From Microbacterium ureisolvens (GTDB taxonomy: Bacteria; Actinomycetota; Actinomycetes; Actinomycetales; Microbacteriaceae): a stretch of DNA of 64,000 nt. The position numbers were made by a program, and so were the translations under genes. This document shows, piece by piece, positions 35,543-44,773 of the stretch. The first letter of the stretch is position 1. Every line of letters begins with the position of its first letter. The notes under the pieces are model-generated. The model saw only the letters and a program-made list of their open reading frames with translations. It was not told the origin of the DNA and did no database searches. The stretch is from contig NZ_JADIJE010000004.1 in assembly GCF_015278315.1 (NCBI RefSeq), positions 62,001 through 126,000 on the forward strand, given 5' to 3'.

Positions 35543-36651
35543 GATCTCTCCTTACCGCGGCGGCGATCTCGCTGGCCTTCACGCTCTTCCTCACTCCGGT
35601 CTTCCTGAGGCTCTTCCGCAAGTGGGGCTGGGGACAGGTGATCCGCACCCCGGAAGACATCCGCAACCCCAACCACCAGACCAAGCGCGGCACGCCCACG
35701 ATGGGCGGCACGATCTTCATCGTCGGCACGATCGTGGGCTACCTGGTCGGCTGCTTCGCCGGCAACAACCCACCGACGATCTCGGGCATCCTCGTGATCT
35801 GGATGATGGTGGGCCTCGGCGCGGTGGGCTTCATCGACGACTACATGAAGGTCCGCCAGCAGAAGTTCATGGGCCTGAGCGGCTGGCGCAAGATCGTGGG
35901 GCAGATCATCGTCACGGTGCCGTTCGGCATCGCCGCGCTGAACTTCCCCAACGAGTTCGACCAGACCCCTGCATCGCCTTTCATCTCGGTCTTCCGCGAC
36001 GTCCCGGTGCTGGGCTTCATGACGCTGGGTCTCGTCATCGGCTGGATCCTGTACCTCGCGTGGGTGACGTTCATCGGGGTCGCCTTCTCGAACAGCGTCA
36101 ATGTCACCGACGGGCTGGACGGCCTCGCGGCGGGCGCGGCCATCTTCGTCACCGGCGCGTACAGCCTCATCGCGTTCTGGCAGTTCAACCAGGCCTGCTG
36201 GGGCGGCGAAGGGCTGTCGGCGGCCGCCAAGGCCGCGTGCTACCCGACACGTGATCCGTTCGACCTCGCGATCATCTCGGCATCGTTCGTCGGCGCGCTC
36301 GTCGGCTTCCTGTGGTGGAACGCCCCCAAGGCGAAGGTGTTCATGGGCGACGTGGGGTCGATGGCGATCGGCGGCGTCATCGCCGCGATGGCGATCCTCA
36401 CCCGCACCGAGCTGCTCGCCGTGCTCGTCGCCGGCGTCTTCATCATCGGGCCCGGCTCGGTGATCCTGCAGCGCCTCTACTTCAAGGTCACCCGCGGCAA
36501 GCGCCTGTTCCTCATGAGCCCGTTCCATCATCACCTCGAGATGCGCGGCTGGTCGGAAGTCACCATCGTCGTGCGCATGTGGATCATCGCGGGACTTCTC
36601 GCCGTATCGGGTGTCGGATTCTTCTACGTCGAATGGCTTTCTCAAACATGA
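35539..36651 (+). CDS. mraY: Phospho-MurNAc-pentapeptide transferase
   Basis: A 370-residue polytopic membrane enzyme (about ten helices) that moves phospho-MurNAc-pentapeptide to undecaprenyl phosphate, making lipid I. The motifs NHQTKRGTPTMGG, FIDDYMK, NVTDGLDGLAAG, KVFMGDVGSMAIGG and SPFHHHLEMRGWSE carry the catalytic Asp and His residues. GTG 35539 overlaps murF and its stop overlaps murD, each by 4 nt. Confidence 0.97.
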   Translation: MRSLLTAAAISLAFTLFLTPVFLRLFRKWGWGQVIRTPEDIRNPNHQTKRGTPTMGGTIFIVGTIVGYLVGCFAGNNPPTISGILVIWMMVGLGAVGFIDDYMKVRQQKFMGLSGWRKIVGQIIVTVPFGIAALNFPNEFDQTPASPFISVFRDVPVLGFMTLGLVIGWILYLAWVTFIGVAFSNSVNVTDGLDGLAAGAAIFVTGAYSLIAFWQFNQACWGGEGLSAAAKAACYPTRDPFDLAIISASFVGALVGFLWWNAPKAKVFMGDVGSMAIGGVIAAMAILTRTELLAVLVAGVFIIGPGSVILQRLYFKVTRGKRLFLMSPFHHHLEMRGWSEVTIVVRMWIIAGLLAVSGVGFFYVEWLSQT

Positions 36652-38219
36652 GCTCTGACCGCCTCTCCGCACTCATCAGCTGGCACGCCGACTGGAAGGG
36701 GCTGCGGGTCGCCGTCCTCGGGCTCTCGGTCACCGGCTTCTCCGTCGCCGACACGCTCGCAGAGCTGGGCGCCGACGTGCTGGTGGTGACCGAGCGGGCC
36801 GACGAGGAGTACGAGCGACTGCTCCCGGTCATCGGCGCACGGCTGTGGACCGGCCCGCTGGATGAGGTCCCGGCCGAGCTCGTCGGGTTCTCGCCCGAGG
36901 TCGTCATCGCCTCGCCGGGCTTCTCGCCGCGGCATCCTGTCGTCTCCTGGGCACGCGACAACGACATCGCACTGTGGGGCGACATCGAGCTCGCGTGGCG
37001 CGTGCGCGACAAGGTGCTGCGCGCCGACGGCACTCCCGCCGACTGGATCCTCATCACCGGCACGAACGGCAAGACCACGACCACCCGGCTGACCGCGACG
37101 ATGCTCGTGGCCGGCGGCCTGCGCGCGGCACCGGTCGGCAACATCGGCACGCCGGTCCTCGATGCGGTGCGCGACCCGTCGGGCTTCGACGCGCTGGTCG
37201 TGGAGGTGTCGAGCCACCAGCTCTGGTACCTCGGGCTGCAGAGCTCTACCGACCCGGTCTCGCCGTACGCCGCGGTGTGCCTCAATCTCGCCGACGACCA
37301 CCTCGAGTGGCACGGATCGTTCGAGGACTACCGCGCCGCGAAGGCGCACGTGTACGACAACACGCGCGTCGCCTGCGTCTACAACAAGGCGGATGCCGCG
37401 ACCCAGGCCATGGTCGAGGACGCCGAGGTGGTCGAGGGTGCCAGGGCGATCGGGTTCGATCTCGGCGTCCCCGGTCCGAGCGACCTCGGCGTGGTCGAGG
37501 GGATCCTCGTGGACCGGGCGTTCCTGGAGGACCGGCACAAGAGCGCGCTCGAGCTCACGACGGTCGACGAGCTCGTCTCCCTCGGGCTCGCTGCCCCGCA
37601 CATCGTCGCGAACATCCTGGCCGCCGCGGCGCTCGCCCGTTCGCTCGACGTGGCGCCCGCGGCCATCCGCGACGCTCTGCGCGGCTTCCGCCTGGACCCG
37701 CACCGCATCGAGGTCGTCGCGCGGCACGCCGGGATCACCTGGGTCGACGACTCCAAGGCGACCAACCCGCACGCCGCAGCGTCGTCGCTGGCCGCCTACC
37801 CCGGCGCGGTCTGGGTGGTGGGAGGCCTCCTCAAGGGCGTCGACATCTCCGGGCTCGTGGCCGGGCGCGGCGGCGCCGCGAAGGCGGCGATCGTGATCGG
37901 ACTCGACCGCGCCGAGGTCGTCGCCGCGTTCGAGCGACACGCGCCGGCGGTGCCCGTGTTCGAGGTCGACGCCGATGAGACTGAAGGGGTCATGGCGCAG
38001 GTCGTCGAATTGGCGGCAGGGGTGGCGCGTGACGGGGACGTGGTTCTGCTCGCTCCCGCTGCGGCATCCTTCGACCAATTCGCGTCGTACGCCGACCGCG
38101 GTCGCCGCTTCGCGGCAGCCGTGAGAGAACGCTTCGGAACGGGGGACCCGGGTGACCACGACGCAGCCACCACGGCCCCGGACGACCAGGCCGACGCAGG
38201 CTCAGACGACCGAGGCTGA
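36648..38219 (+). CDS. murD: UDP-MurNAc-L-alanine–D-glutamate ligase
   Basis: A 523-residue Mur ligase. The ATP loop is TGTNGKTTTT, later motifs are NLADDHLEWHGSFEDYRAAKAHVY and DDSKATNPHAA. It adds D-Glu to UDP-MurNAc-L-Ala. ATG 36648 overlaps mraY by 4 nt. The 3' end overlaps ftsW by 68 nt in another frame, which is unusually long; the extra C-terminal residues are low in complexity (Thr/Asp-rich), so the overlap is probably a C-terminal extension. Confidence 0.94.
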   Translation: MSSDRLSALISWHADWKGLRVAVLGLSVTGFSVADTLAELGADVLVVTERADEEYERLLPVIGARLWTGPLDEVPAELVGFSPEVVIASPGFSPRHPVVSWARDNDIALWGDIELAWRVRDKVLRADGTPADWILITGTNGKTTTTRLTATMLVAGGLRAAPVGNIGTPVLDAVRDPSGFDALVVEVSSHQLWYLGLQSSTDPVSPYAAVCLNLADDHLEWHGSFEDYRAAKAHVYDNTRVACVYNKADAATQAMVEDAEVVEGARAIGFDLGVPGPSDLGVVEGILVDRAFLEDRHKSALELTTVDELVSLGLAAPHIVANILAAAALARSLDVAPAAIRDALRGFRLDPHRIEVVARHAGITWVDDSKATNPHAAASSLAAYPGAVWVVGGLLKGVDISGLVAGRGGAAKAAIVIGLDRAEVVAAFERHAPAVPVFEVDADETEGVMAQVVELAAGVARDGDVVLLAPAAASFDQFASYADRGRRFAAAVRERFGTGDPGDHDAATTAPDDQADAGSDDRG

Positions 38220-39441
38220 CAAGCCGCGGCGCGGGCTCGCCGCCCGCGTCTCGCTCGGACGCGTGTTCGCGCCGGTGCCGAGCGAGTTCCTGCTGATCGC
38301 GTCGACCGCGCTGCTGCTGACGGTCTTCGGGCTGGTCATGGTGCTGTCGGCGACCTCGGCTACGGCGACGGCCGCCGGCGAGGCGCCGTGGGAGACGGTC
38401 ATCAAACAGGCCGTCTTCGCCCTGATCGGTGTGCCGCTGATGTTCATCGCGAGCCGCCTGCCGGTCGCGTTCTGGAAGAAGATCGCGTGGCCCGCCCTCA
38501 TCTTCGGCGTCGCCTTCCAGCTGCTGGTGTTCACGCCGCTCGGGCACGGCGCGGACGGCAACCGCAACTGGATCATCATCGGCGGCTTCCAGGCCCAGCC
38601 GTCGGAGTTCCTCAAGCTCGGGCTCGCGCTGTGGGTGGCCTTCGTCCTGTTCCGCAAACGCACGCTGCTGACCAAGTGGCAGCACGTGTTCATCCCGCTG
38701 GTGCCTGTCGCCGGGCTCGCGATCGCATCGGTGCTCGCCGGCGACGACCTCGGCACGGCGATGATCCTCGTCCTGATCGTGCTCGGCGCGCTCTTCTTCT
38801 CGGGCGTCAAGCTGCGCATCTTCGTGCTGCCTGCGATCGGGGCCGCGGCCGCCGTGGCGTTCCTCGCGGTCACGAGCCCCGACCGCATGCGGCGGTTCAT
38901 GAGCTTCCTCAACCCGAACTGCCTCGACGACTACTTCAACGACTGCTACCAGCCCCTCCACGGCATCTGGGGACTGGCCAGCGGTGGCATCTTCGGGCTG
39001 GGGCTCGGCAACTCGCGCGAGAAGTACGACTGGCTGCCCGCCGCGGCGAACGACTACATCTTCGCGATCGTCGGCGAAGAGCTGGGCCTCATCGGCTGCG
39101 CCGTCGTCCTCACCCTCTTCGCCCTGTTCGCGGTCGGCGCCTTCCATGTCATCCGCAAGACCGACGACCCCTTTGTGCGTATCGCCGCCGGCGGCATCAC
39201 GGTGTGGATCGTCGGGCAGGCGCTCATCAACATCGGCGTCGTCCTGCGGGTGTTCCCCGTGCTGGGCGTCCCGCTGCCGTTCATGTCGCAGGGTGGAACG
39301 TCACTGCTCTCGGTGCTCATCGCATCGGGGGTGCTGCTGGCGTTCGCCCGGTCGCTGCCCGCATCGATCGCTCGGCGCGAGGCCAGGATCGCCGAGGCGC
39401 GCGCCGCGCGCGAGCGCGCGAAGCTGCACGCCCTGCGCTGA
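38152..39441 (+). CDS. ftsW: Septal peptidoglycan polymerase FtsW (SEDS)
   Basis: A 429-residue SEDS-family membrane protein with about ten helices that polymerises lipid II at the septum with FtsI. SEDS landmarks GADGNRNWIIIGGFQAQPSE and SREKYDWLPAAANDY plus IVGEELGLIG are present. The first 45 residues are a disordered Thr/Arg/Pro-rich tail. GTG 38152 lies inside murD; a later start would shorten only this tail, so the exact start is the uncertain part. Confidence 0.93.
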   Translation: MTTTQPPRPRTTRPTQAQTTEADKPRRGLAARVSLGRVFAPVPSEFLLIASTALLLTVFGLVMVLSATSATATAAGEAPWETVIKQAVFALIGVPLMFIASRLPVAFWKKIAWPALIFGVAFQLLVFTPLGHGADGNRNWIIIGGFQAQPSEFLKLGLALWVAFVLFRKRTLLTKWQHVFIPLVPVAGLAIASVLAGDDLGTAMILVLIVLGALFFSGVKLRIFVLPAIGAAAAVAFLAVTSPDRMRRFMSFLNPNCLDDYFNDCYQPLHGIWGLASGGIFGLGLGNSREKYDWLPAAANDYIFAIVGEELGLIGCAVVLTLFALFAVGAFHVIRKTDDPFVRIAAGGITVWIVGQALINIGVVLRVFPVLGVPLPFMSQGGTSLLSVLIASGVLLAFARSLPASIARREARIAEARAARERAKLHALR

Positions 39442-39501
39442 GCGCGCAGGCGCGCGCCCGGCCCTAGCGTTCGGGTTCGGCGCGTTCGGGGAGCGTTCGG
39501 C

Positions 39502-39558
39502 GCGTTCGGGCGCGTGCGGCGCGTTCGGGCGCGTGCGGCGCGTTCGGGCGCGTGCGGC
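39502..39558 (+). repeat. Three perfect 19-bp tandem repeats
   Basis: The unit GCGTTCGGGCGCGTGCGGC occurs at 39502–39520, 39521–39539 and 39540–39558, preceded by degenerate GCGTTCGG units from about 39466. It lies in the otherwise empty 178-bp ftsW–murG spacer. Confidence 0.9.
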
Positions 39559-39607
39559 GCGCATGGAGGGGCCGCGGTGCGCCCCGAACCCAGAGAGCCC
39601 GGCCGGG

Positions 39608-39613
39608 TAGGCT
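39608..39613 (+). promoter_or_regulatory. -10 box of murG (leaderless)
   Basis: TAGGCT, 6 nt before GTG 39620. This gives murG an entry point separate from the upstream operon. Confidence 0.5.
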
Positions 39614-39619
39614 CGGGGA

Positions 39620-40705
39620 GTGACGACGTACCTCCTTGCCGGCGGCGGCACCGCCGGGCACGTCAACCCGCTCCTGGCTGTCGCCGATGCGCTGCGGTCC
39701 CGCGATCCCGAGGCCGAGGTGCTCGTGCTCGGAACGCGTGAGGGACTCGAAGCCCGGCTCGTCCCGGAGCGCGGCTACGAGCTTCTGATCGTCGACAAGG
39801 TGCCCTTCCCGCGACGGCCGAATGCCGCGGCAGCCGCCTTCCCCGCGCAGTTCCGTCGCGCGATCGCCCAGGTGCGTTCGCACATCGCCCAGCGCGGCGT
39901 CGACGTCGTCGTCGGCTTCGGCGGCTACGCCTCGGCCCCCGCCTACGTCGCCGCGCGCCGCGAGCGGGTGCCGTTCGTGGTGCATGAGGCGAACGCCCGG
40001 CCGGGACTCGCCAACCGCCTCGGTGCACCCCGCGCCGCCGGGGTGGGGGTCGCGTTCGAGGGCACGCCGCTCAAGGGCTCGCGCGTCGTCGGCATGCCCC
40101 TGCGCCGTGAGATCGTCACGCTCGACCGCGACGCACGGCGCGCAGACGCCGCCGCGCACTTCGGCCTCGACCCGGAGAAGCCCGTGCTGCTGGTGTTCGG
40201 CGGCTCGCTGGGCGCGCAGCGCCTGAATGCCGCCTTCGGCGAGGGGCACGGGGCGGCCTGGCGCGACGTGATCGACGCGGGGTGGCAGCTGCTGCACGTC
40301 ACCGGTGAGCGGTCCGAACTCGCCGACCCGGGTGTGCCCGGCTACGCCGTCCTGCGCTACGTCGACCGCATGGACCTCGCGTTCGCCCTCGCCGACTTCA
40401 TCGTGTCGCGCGCCGGCGCCGCGACGGTCAGCGAGATCAGCGCGCTCGGCATCCCGACGGCGTACGTCCCGTACGCGGTCGGCAACGGTGAGCAGGCGCT
40501 CAACGCCTCGTCCGCGGTGCGCGCGGGAGCGGCGGTGCTGATCCCGGATGCCGAGTTCACGGGTGACCGCGTGCGCTCCGAGGTGCTCCCGCTCCTGGCT
40601 GACGAGGCGCGGCGCGCCGCGATGACGCGGGCTGCGGCATCCGTCGGCACACGCAACGGCACCGAGAACGTGGTCGCGATGATCGACGAGGCACTCGCGC
40701 GCTGA
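39620..40705 (+). CDS. murG: Lipid II synthase (UDP-GlcNAc transferase)
   Basis: A 361-residue GT28 glycosyltransferase that adds GlcNAc to lipid I on the inner membrane face. The N-terminal LAGGGTAGHVNPLLA loop, GFGGYASAPAYVAA, FGGSLGAQRLN and the UDP-sugar site SRAGAATVSEISALGIP are intact. GTG 39620 is 6 nt after a -10 box and starts at the family position. In most actinobacteria murC follows at once; here two leftward genes intervene. Confidence 0.96.
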   Translation: MTTYLLAGGGTAGHVNPLLAVADALRSRDPEAEVLVLGTREGLEARLVPERGYELLIVDKVPFPRRPNAAAAAFPAQFRRAIAQVRSHIAQRGVDVVVGFGGYASAPAYVAARRERVPFVVHEANARPGLANRLGAPRAAGVGVAFEGTPLKGSRVVGMPLRREIVTLDRDARRADAAAHFGLDPEKPVLLVFGGSLGAQRLNAAFGEGHGAAWRDVIDAGWQLLHVTGERSELADPGVPGYAVLRYVDRMDLAFALADFIVSRAGAATVSEISALGIPTAYVPYAVGNGEQALNASSAVRAGAAVLIPDAEFTGDRVRSEVLPLLADEARRAAMTRAAASVGTRNGTENVVAMIDEALAR

Positions 40706-40715
40706 CCAGCGGGTA

Positions 40716-40772
40716 CGAGAACAGGAGATCTCGCGCACGCAGGATGATCTGCGCGAAATCCTCCTGTCCTCG
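40716..40772. terminator. Terminator between murG and the GntR gene
   Basis: An interrupted hairpin of three perfect segments: CGAG/CTCG, ACAGGAG/CTCCTGT and TCGCGCA/TGCGCGA. It lies between converging genes. Confidence 0.7.
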
Positions 40773-40800
40773 ACAGATGTCCTGATCTCGGCACCGAGCG

Positions 40801-41181
40801 TCAGGCGAGGGCGGAGGCTGTGGGCTCAGTACCGCGGAGCGCCGCAGTGACCATCGCCAGCGCCTCGTCGGCGTCGAGCCGCAGCTCGCGCACCTGCGCC
40901 GCGAAGGCCGCCGCCGCTCGCTGCAGCTGCTGACGCGCGGGGTCGGCGTCGAAGGCGACGAATGTTCCGTTGCGGCCGCGGGTCTCGATGATCCCGGATG
41001 CCTCGAGCTCGCGGTACGCGCGAGCGACCGTGCCCGGCGCGATGCCGAGGTCGTCGGCGAGGCGCCGCACCGTGGGCAGCCGCGCGCCCGGCGCGAGCTC
41101 GCCCGACGCGACGGCGTCCACGAGCCCGGCGCGCAGCTGCTCGAAGGGCGGAACGGGGGAGGACGGGTCGATGACGATCAC
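40801..41181 (-). CDS. GntR-family (YtrA-type) regulator
   Basis: A 126-residue regulator: a GntR winged helix (about 8–75, FEQLRAGLVDAVASGELAPG, LPTVRRLADDLGIAPGTVARAYRELE) and the short helical tail of the YtrA subfamily. Such small regulators usually control their own operon with a linked membrane protein or ABC transporter. It overlaps the upstream membrane gene by 4 nt, so it is its second cistron. The inverted repeat at 42119–42138 is its likely target. Confidence 0.9.
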   Translation of the reverse strand: MIVIDPSSPVPPFEQLRAGLVDAVASGELAPGARLPTVRRLADDLGIAPGTVARAYRELEASGIIETRGRNGTFVAFDADPARQQLQRAAAAFAAQVRELRLDADEALAMVTAALRGTEPTASALA

Positions 41182-42098
41182 AGTGCACCTTCCGCTGAAG
41201 TCGGAGCAGGCCGGCCGAGCCAGTCTGGATAGAGATCACCGCGCAGGCGTCGGCCGTTGCTCGGGTATACGAAGGTCAGGGCGATCACTCCCCAGGTGGG
41301 CAGCTGCTGCGCGAACGAGCTGAAGAGCGCGTCCGAACCGATCCACACCGCGCCGAGCGCGAGCGCGAGCGCCATCCACGCGGTGAGCGCCGCCGAGAGC
41401 CGCACCGATCCGAGCGCGGTCGTGCGCAGCGCGTCATCCCAGGCGAGCTCGAGAGTGTCGCTGGCAGGCTGCGGCTGTGCAAGCACCCGGCGCTCGATGA
41501 ACGGCATCGCCACGAACACAGCCACCGCCCCGATCGTGGCGAAGACGGCGGTCGCGGCGAACGCCGGCTCCACATCCTCGGGTCGCGCCGCACGTCGGAC
41601 GACCATGAGTCCCACCGCCGCCGTCGCGATTCCGCCGAGGATCCACGGCAGCAGGCGGGGGAAGGGGCCGAGGTAGTCGGCAGTGCGCAACGCGCGTGGC
41701 CGAGCGATGCGCGGTGCCGCGGGCGCCGGATGGAACAGTCGCTCGCGGATGCTCACGACCGCCGAGACCAGACCGGTCGCCACCAGTATCACCATGACGA
41801 CGATGAACATGAACGTGACGGTGGTCGCCACCGGCGTGAGAAGGAGCGGGGAGAGAGCAAAGGTCGTCACGACCATCGTGAGGGAGGTCGCGATGCTCCC
41901 GGTGCGCAGGCGTCGCGCCACCGATTCACGAGTCGCCTCGGTGCCGTAGGGCAGGCGCACCCGCATCGAGAAACGGTCTGCCGCGGCGTAGGCCGCGCGA
42001 CGAGCTGAGACCGAGATCGCGATGATCGTCAAGACGACGAGCAGGATGGCCAGAAAGGCGGCGTTGAAGGCGAGGGCGAAGGGCGGGTCGACGTCCAT
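41178..42098 (-). CDS. Multi-pass membrane protein of unknown function
   Basis: A 306-residue protein with about seven hydrophobic helices (for example at 10–30, 70–90, 92–115, 150–170, 180–200 and 225–250) and no recognised catalytic motif. ATG 42098 lies 6 nt after a -10-like CACAAT with a perfect -35 TTGACA, so the transcript should be leaderless. It forms an operon with the GntR gene and sits, facing left, between murG and murC. Sensing or responding to envelope stress is a guess from this position. Confidence 0.8.
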   Translation of the reverse strand: MDVDPPFALAFNAAFLAILLVVLTIIAISVSARRAAYAAADRFSMRVRLPYGTEATRESVARRLRTGSIATSLTMVVTTFALSPLLLTPVATTVTFMFIVVMVILVATGLVSAVVSIRERLFHPAPAAPRIARPRALRTADYLGPFPRLLPWILGGIATAAVGLMVVRRAARPEDVEPAFAATAVFATIGAVAVFVAMPFIERRVLAQPQPASDTLELAWDDALRTTALGSVRLSAALTAWMALALALGAVWIGSDALFSSFAQQLPTWGVIALTFVYPSNGRRLRGDLYPDWLGRPAPTSAEGAL

Positions 42099-42104
42099 AG
42101 CTCG

Positions 42105-42138
42105 ATTGTGCCGGGTTCTGTATCAATGTGTCAATACA
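42105..42138 (-). promoter_or_regulatory. Promoter and candidate GntR operator of the membrane protein/GntR operon
   Basis: On the minus strand, -35 TTGACA (42129–42134), 18-nt spacer, -10 CACAAT (42105–42110). An inverted repeat TGTAT-N10-ATACA (42119–42138) covers the -35, as expected for an autorepressor. Confidence 0.6.
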
Positions 42139-42200
42139 AAGTGTGCGGTCGAGCCCCGAGCGGCCCAGCGCGCCGGGGCCGCGGCATCCGTCGCCCAACT

Positions 42201-42206
42201 TAGACT
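42201..42206 (+). promoter_or_regulatory. -10 box of murC (leaderless)
   Basis: TAGACT, 9 nt before ATG 42216. It restarts transcription of the dcw genes after the inserted operon. Confidence 0.5.
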
Positions 42207-42215
42207 TGACCGGTC

Positions 42216-43640
42216 ATGATCAGACCCGATCTCAGTCTCCCCATTCCCGACGACATCACCGCCGCCCACTTCATCGGAATCGGCGGATCCGGCATGTCGG
42301 GACTCGCTCGTATGTTCCTCGCGCGCGGCATCCGCGTGTCGGGCTCCGACCGCGCCGACAGCACGGCGCTGCGGGAGCTCGCCGCCCTCGGTGCGACGGT
42401 GCATGTCGGGCACGACGCCGCGAATCTGGGCGACGACGTCGACACCGTCGTGCACACCGGGGCGATCTGGCCGGAGAACCCTGAGTTGGTGCTCGCCAAG
42501 GAGCGCGGGCTGCACGTGATCCACCGCTCGCAGGCGCTGTACTGGCTCATCGGCGGTCGCCGTCTGGTGTCCGTCGCCGGCGCGCACGGCAAGACCACGT
42601 CGACCGGCATGATCGTGACGGCGCTGCGCGACCTCGGAGTCGACCCCACGTTCGTCAACGGCGGGGTCATCGCGCAGCTCGGCGTCTCGAGCGGCAGCGG
42701 TCAGGACGAGCTCTTCATCATCGAGGCCGACGAGTCGGACGGCACCTTCCTCCTCTACGACACCTCCATCGCGCTCATCACGAACGTCGACCCCGACCAC
42801 CTCGACCACTGGGGCACCCGCGAGGCGTTCTACGCCGCATTCGCGCGCTTCGCGAACGAAGCCCGCGAGGCGGTCGTGATCTCGGCCGACGACTCCGGGG
42901 CGAAGCTCGTGACCGAACAGCTCACGCACCGTCGTGTCGTGACCTTCGGCGAGGCGCCCGACGCGACCGTGCGCGTGAGCGACATCGTGACCGACGGCCC
43001 GGTGGCGTTCCGCATCACCCACGATGGCAGCACGGTCGAAGCGCGCCTGCCTGTGCCCGGCGCCCACAACGCGATCAACGCCGCCGGCGCGGTGGCGGTG
43101 CTCCTCACGCTGGGCCACGAGCTCGAGCCCGCTGTGCGTGCGGTCGAGGGCTTCGCGGGCACGGTCCGCCGCTTCGAGCTGCACGGCGTCGAGCGCGGGG
43201 TGAGCGTCTTCGACGACTACGCGCACCACCCGACCGAGGTGGCCGCCGCCCTGTCGGCGGCGCGCACGGTCGTCGGCGACGGGCGCATCATCGCGATCCA
43301 GCAGCCCCACACCTACTCCCGCACGCAGGAGATGTACCGCGAGTTCGCACAGGTGCTCGAGGAGTACGCCGACCACACGGTCATGCTCGACGTCTACGGC
43401 GCGCGCGAAGACCCGGTTCCGGGCGTCACGGGTGAACTGGTCAGCGGCGCGTTCGACGATCCGTCTCACGTGCACTTCGTGCCGGACTGGCAGGAGGCGG
43501 CGGACTACACCGCGTCGGTCGCGCGCGACGGCGACTACGTGATCACCCTCGGCTGCGGCAACGTGTACCTCATCATCCCGCAGGTGCTCGACGCGCTCGG
43601 CCGCTCGGGCGCCGCACCGGCGAAGAGCGGCGCGGAGTAG
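42216..43640 (+). CDS. murC: UDP-N-acetylmuramate–L-alanine ligase
   Basis: A 474-residue Mur ligase that adds the first amino acid of the peptidoglycan stem. The N-terminal [13 protein letters not shown], the ATP loop [25 protein letters not shown] and [15 protein letters not shown] are intact. It has its own -10 box because the leftward GntR operon separates it from murG. ftsQ follows after 5 nt. Confidence 0.96.
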   Translation: MIRPDLSLPIPDDITAAHFIGIGGSGMSGLARMFLARGIRVSGSDRADSTALRELAALGATVHVGHDAANLGDDVDTVVHTGAIWPENPELVLAKERGLHVIHRSQALYWLIGGRRLVSVAGAHGKTTSTGMIVTALRDLGVDPTFVNGGVIAQLGVSSGSGQDELFIIEADESDGTFLLYDTSIALITNVDPDHLDHWGTREAFYAAFARFANEAREAVVISADDSGAKLVTEQLTHRRVVTFGEAPDATVRVSDIVTDGPVAFRITHDGSTVEARLPVPGAHNAINAAGAVAVLLTLGHELEPAVRAVEGFAGTVRRFELHGVERGVSVFDDYAHHPTEVAAALSAARTVVGDGRIIAIQQPHTYSRTQEMYREFAQVLEEYADHTVMLDVYGAREDPVPGVTGELVSGAFDDPSHVHFVPDWQEAADYTASVARDGDYVITLGCGNVYLIIPQVLDALGRSGAAPAKSGAE

Positions 43641-43645
43641 CCCGC

Positions 43646-44773
43646 ATGCGTCGTCCCTCGCCGTTGCCGCAGCCGCCGGTCGCCTCGCGCGGCACGGCGG
43701 AGGTGGGCGCGTCGAAGCGGGCGACTCGCAACCAAGGCGACGCCGAAGACCTCACGGGCGCGCGCGGGGAGCTGACGCCGGATCCGCTCGAGAGCGCCGG
43801 CCGTCCGCGCGGGGCGAGTCCCGACGCCGCGGAGACGGATGCCGCAGCACTCGCCTCCGGGCCGGGCTCCGACGACACGGACCCGGCGCCGGTCATCCCG
43901 CTCACCCCGGGGCTCGCCGGTGCGCCGAAGCCGCTGCCCGGAAACACCTCGTCCGAGAGCGCGGAACCGGTGGAGGCGGCGGATGACGCCGACGGATCAC
44001 CTGCCGGTGAGGTCGGGTTCCGCGAGGTGTGGAAGGCCGCCCGCGCCCGGCGCAAGGCGCTGCGCGCCGAGGTCCGCCGCTTCACCGTGCGACAGCGACG
44101 CCGGCGAGCGGTCTGGGTCGGGGCTGCGGCATCCGTCCTCTTCCTCGCCCTGGGCACGGTCGGCGCGGCGTACAGCCCCCTGTTCGGGGTCGAGAAGATC
44201 TCGGTCGTCGGCGCGCAGCAGCTCGCCGAGGACGACGTCGCTGCGGCGCTGTCGGGGCAGCTCGGCACGCCGCTGCCGCTCGTCGATGAGAGCGCCGTCA
44301 AGGCGGAGCTGATCGCCTTCCCGCTGATCGAGACGTACGCGCTGGAGGCCCGGCCGCCGCACGAGCTGGTGGTGCGGATCGTCGAGCGCACGCCCGTCGG
44401 CCTCGTCGAGACCCGCGCCGGGTACACCCTCGTCGATGCGGCAGGCGTCGCGCTGTCGACCACGGCCACGCCGAGCGCCGGCACGCCGCTGCTGACGATC
44501 ACGGGCGGCGTCGACTCCGACGCCTTCACCGCGGCGGGCCAGGTGATGCGGTCGCTCCCGGCCGACATCCGCGCGCAGGTCACCGAGGTCACCGCCTCGA
44601 CGCCCGACGACGTTACCCTCTCCCTCGGCGGCACCAACACGCAGGTCGTGTGGGGGAGTGCCGAGAACTCCGCCGACAAGGCCGTGGCGCTGCAGGCCAC
44701 CATGGCCGCGCGCCCGCCGTCGGACGTCTACTCCTACGACGTCTCCTCGCCCCAGGCGGTCGTCGTCCGCTGA
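43646..44773 (+). CDS. ftsQ: Cell division protein FtsQ
   Basis: A 375-residue bitopic divisome protein: a long disordered cytoplasmic part (about 1–150), one membrane helix (about 152–172, WVGAAASVLFLALGTVGAA), then a POTRA domain (FGVEKISVVGAQQLAEDDV) and the FtsQ/DivIB beta domain. It links early and late divisome proteins. ATG 43646 follows murC by 5 nt. No ftsA follows, as usual in actinobacteria. Confidence 0.92.
   Translation: MRRPSPLPQPPVASRGTAEVGASKRATRNQGDAEDLTGARGELTPDPLESAGRPRGASPDAAETDAAALASGPGSDDTDPAPVIPLTPGLAGAPKPLPGNTSSESAEPVEAADDADGSPAGEVGFREVWKAARARRKALRAEVRRFTVRQRRRRAVWVGAAASVLFLALGTVGAAYSPLFGVEKISVVGAQQLAEDDVAAALSGQLGTPLPLVDESAVKAELIAFPLIETYALEARPPHELVVRIVERTPVGLVETRAGYTLVDAAGVALSTTATPSAGTPLLTITGGVDSDAFTAAGQVMRSLPADIRAQVTEVTASTPDDVTLSLGGTNTQVVWGSAENSADKAVALQATMAARPPSDVYSYDVSSPQAVVVR

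Noticed and set aside
39466..39558. Tandem repeats considered as a CRISPR array
   Set aside because: The units are contiguous with no spacers and there are no cas genes.
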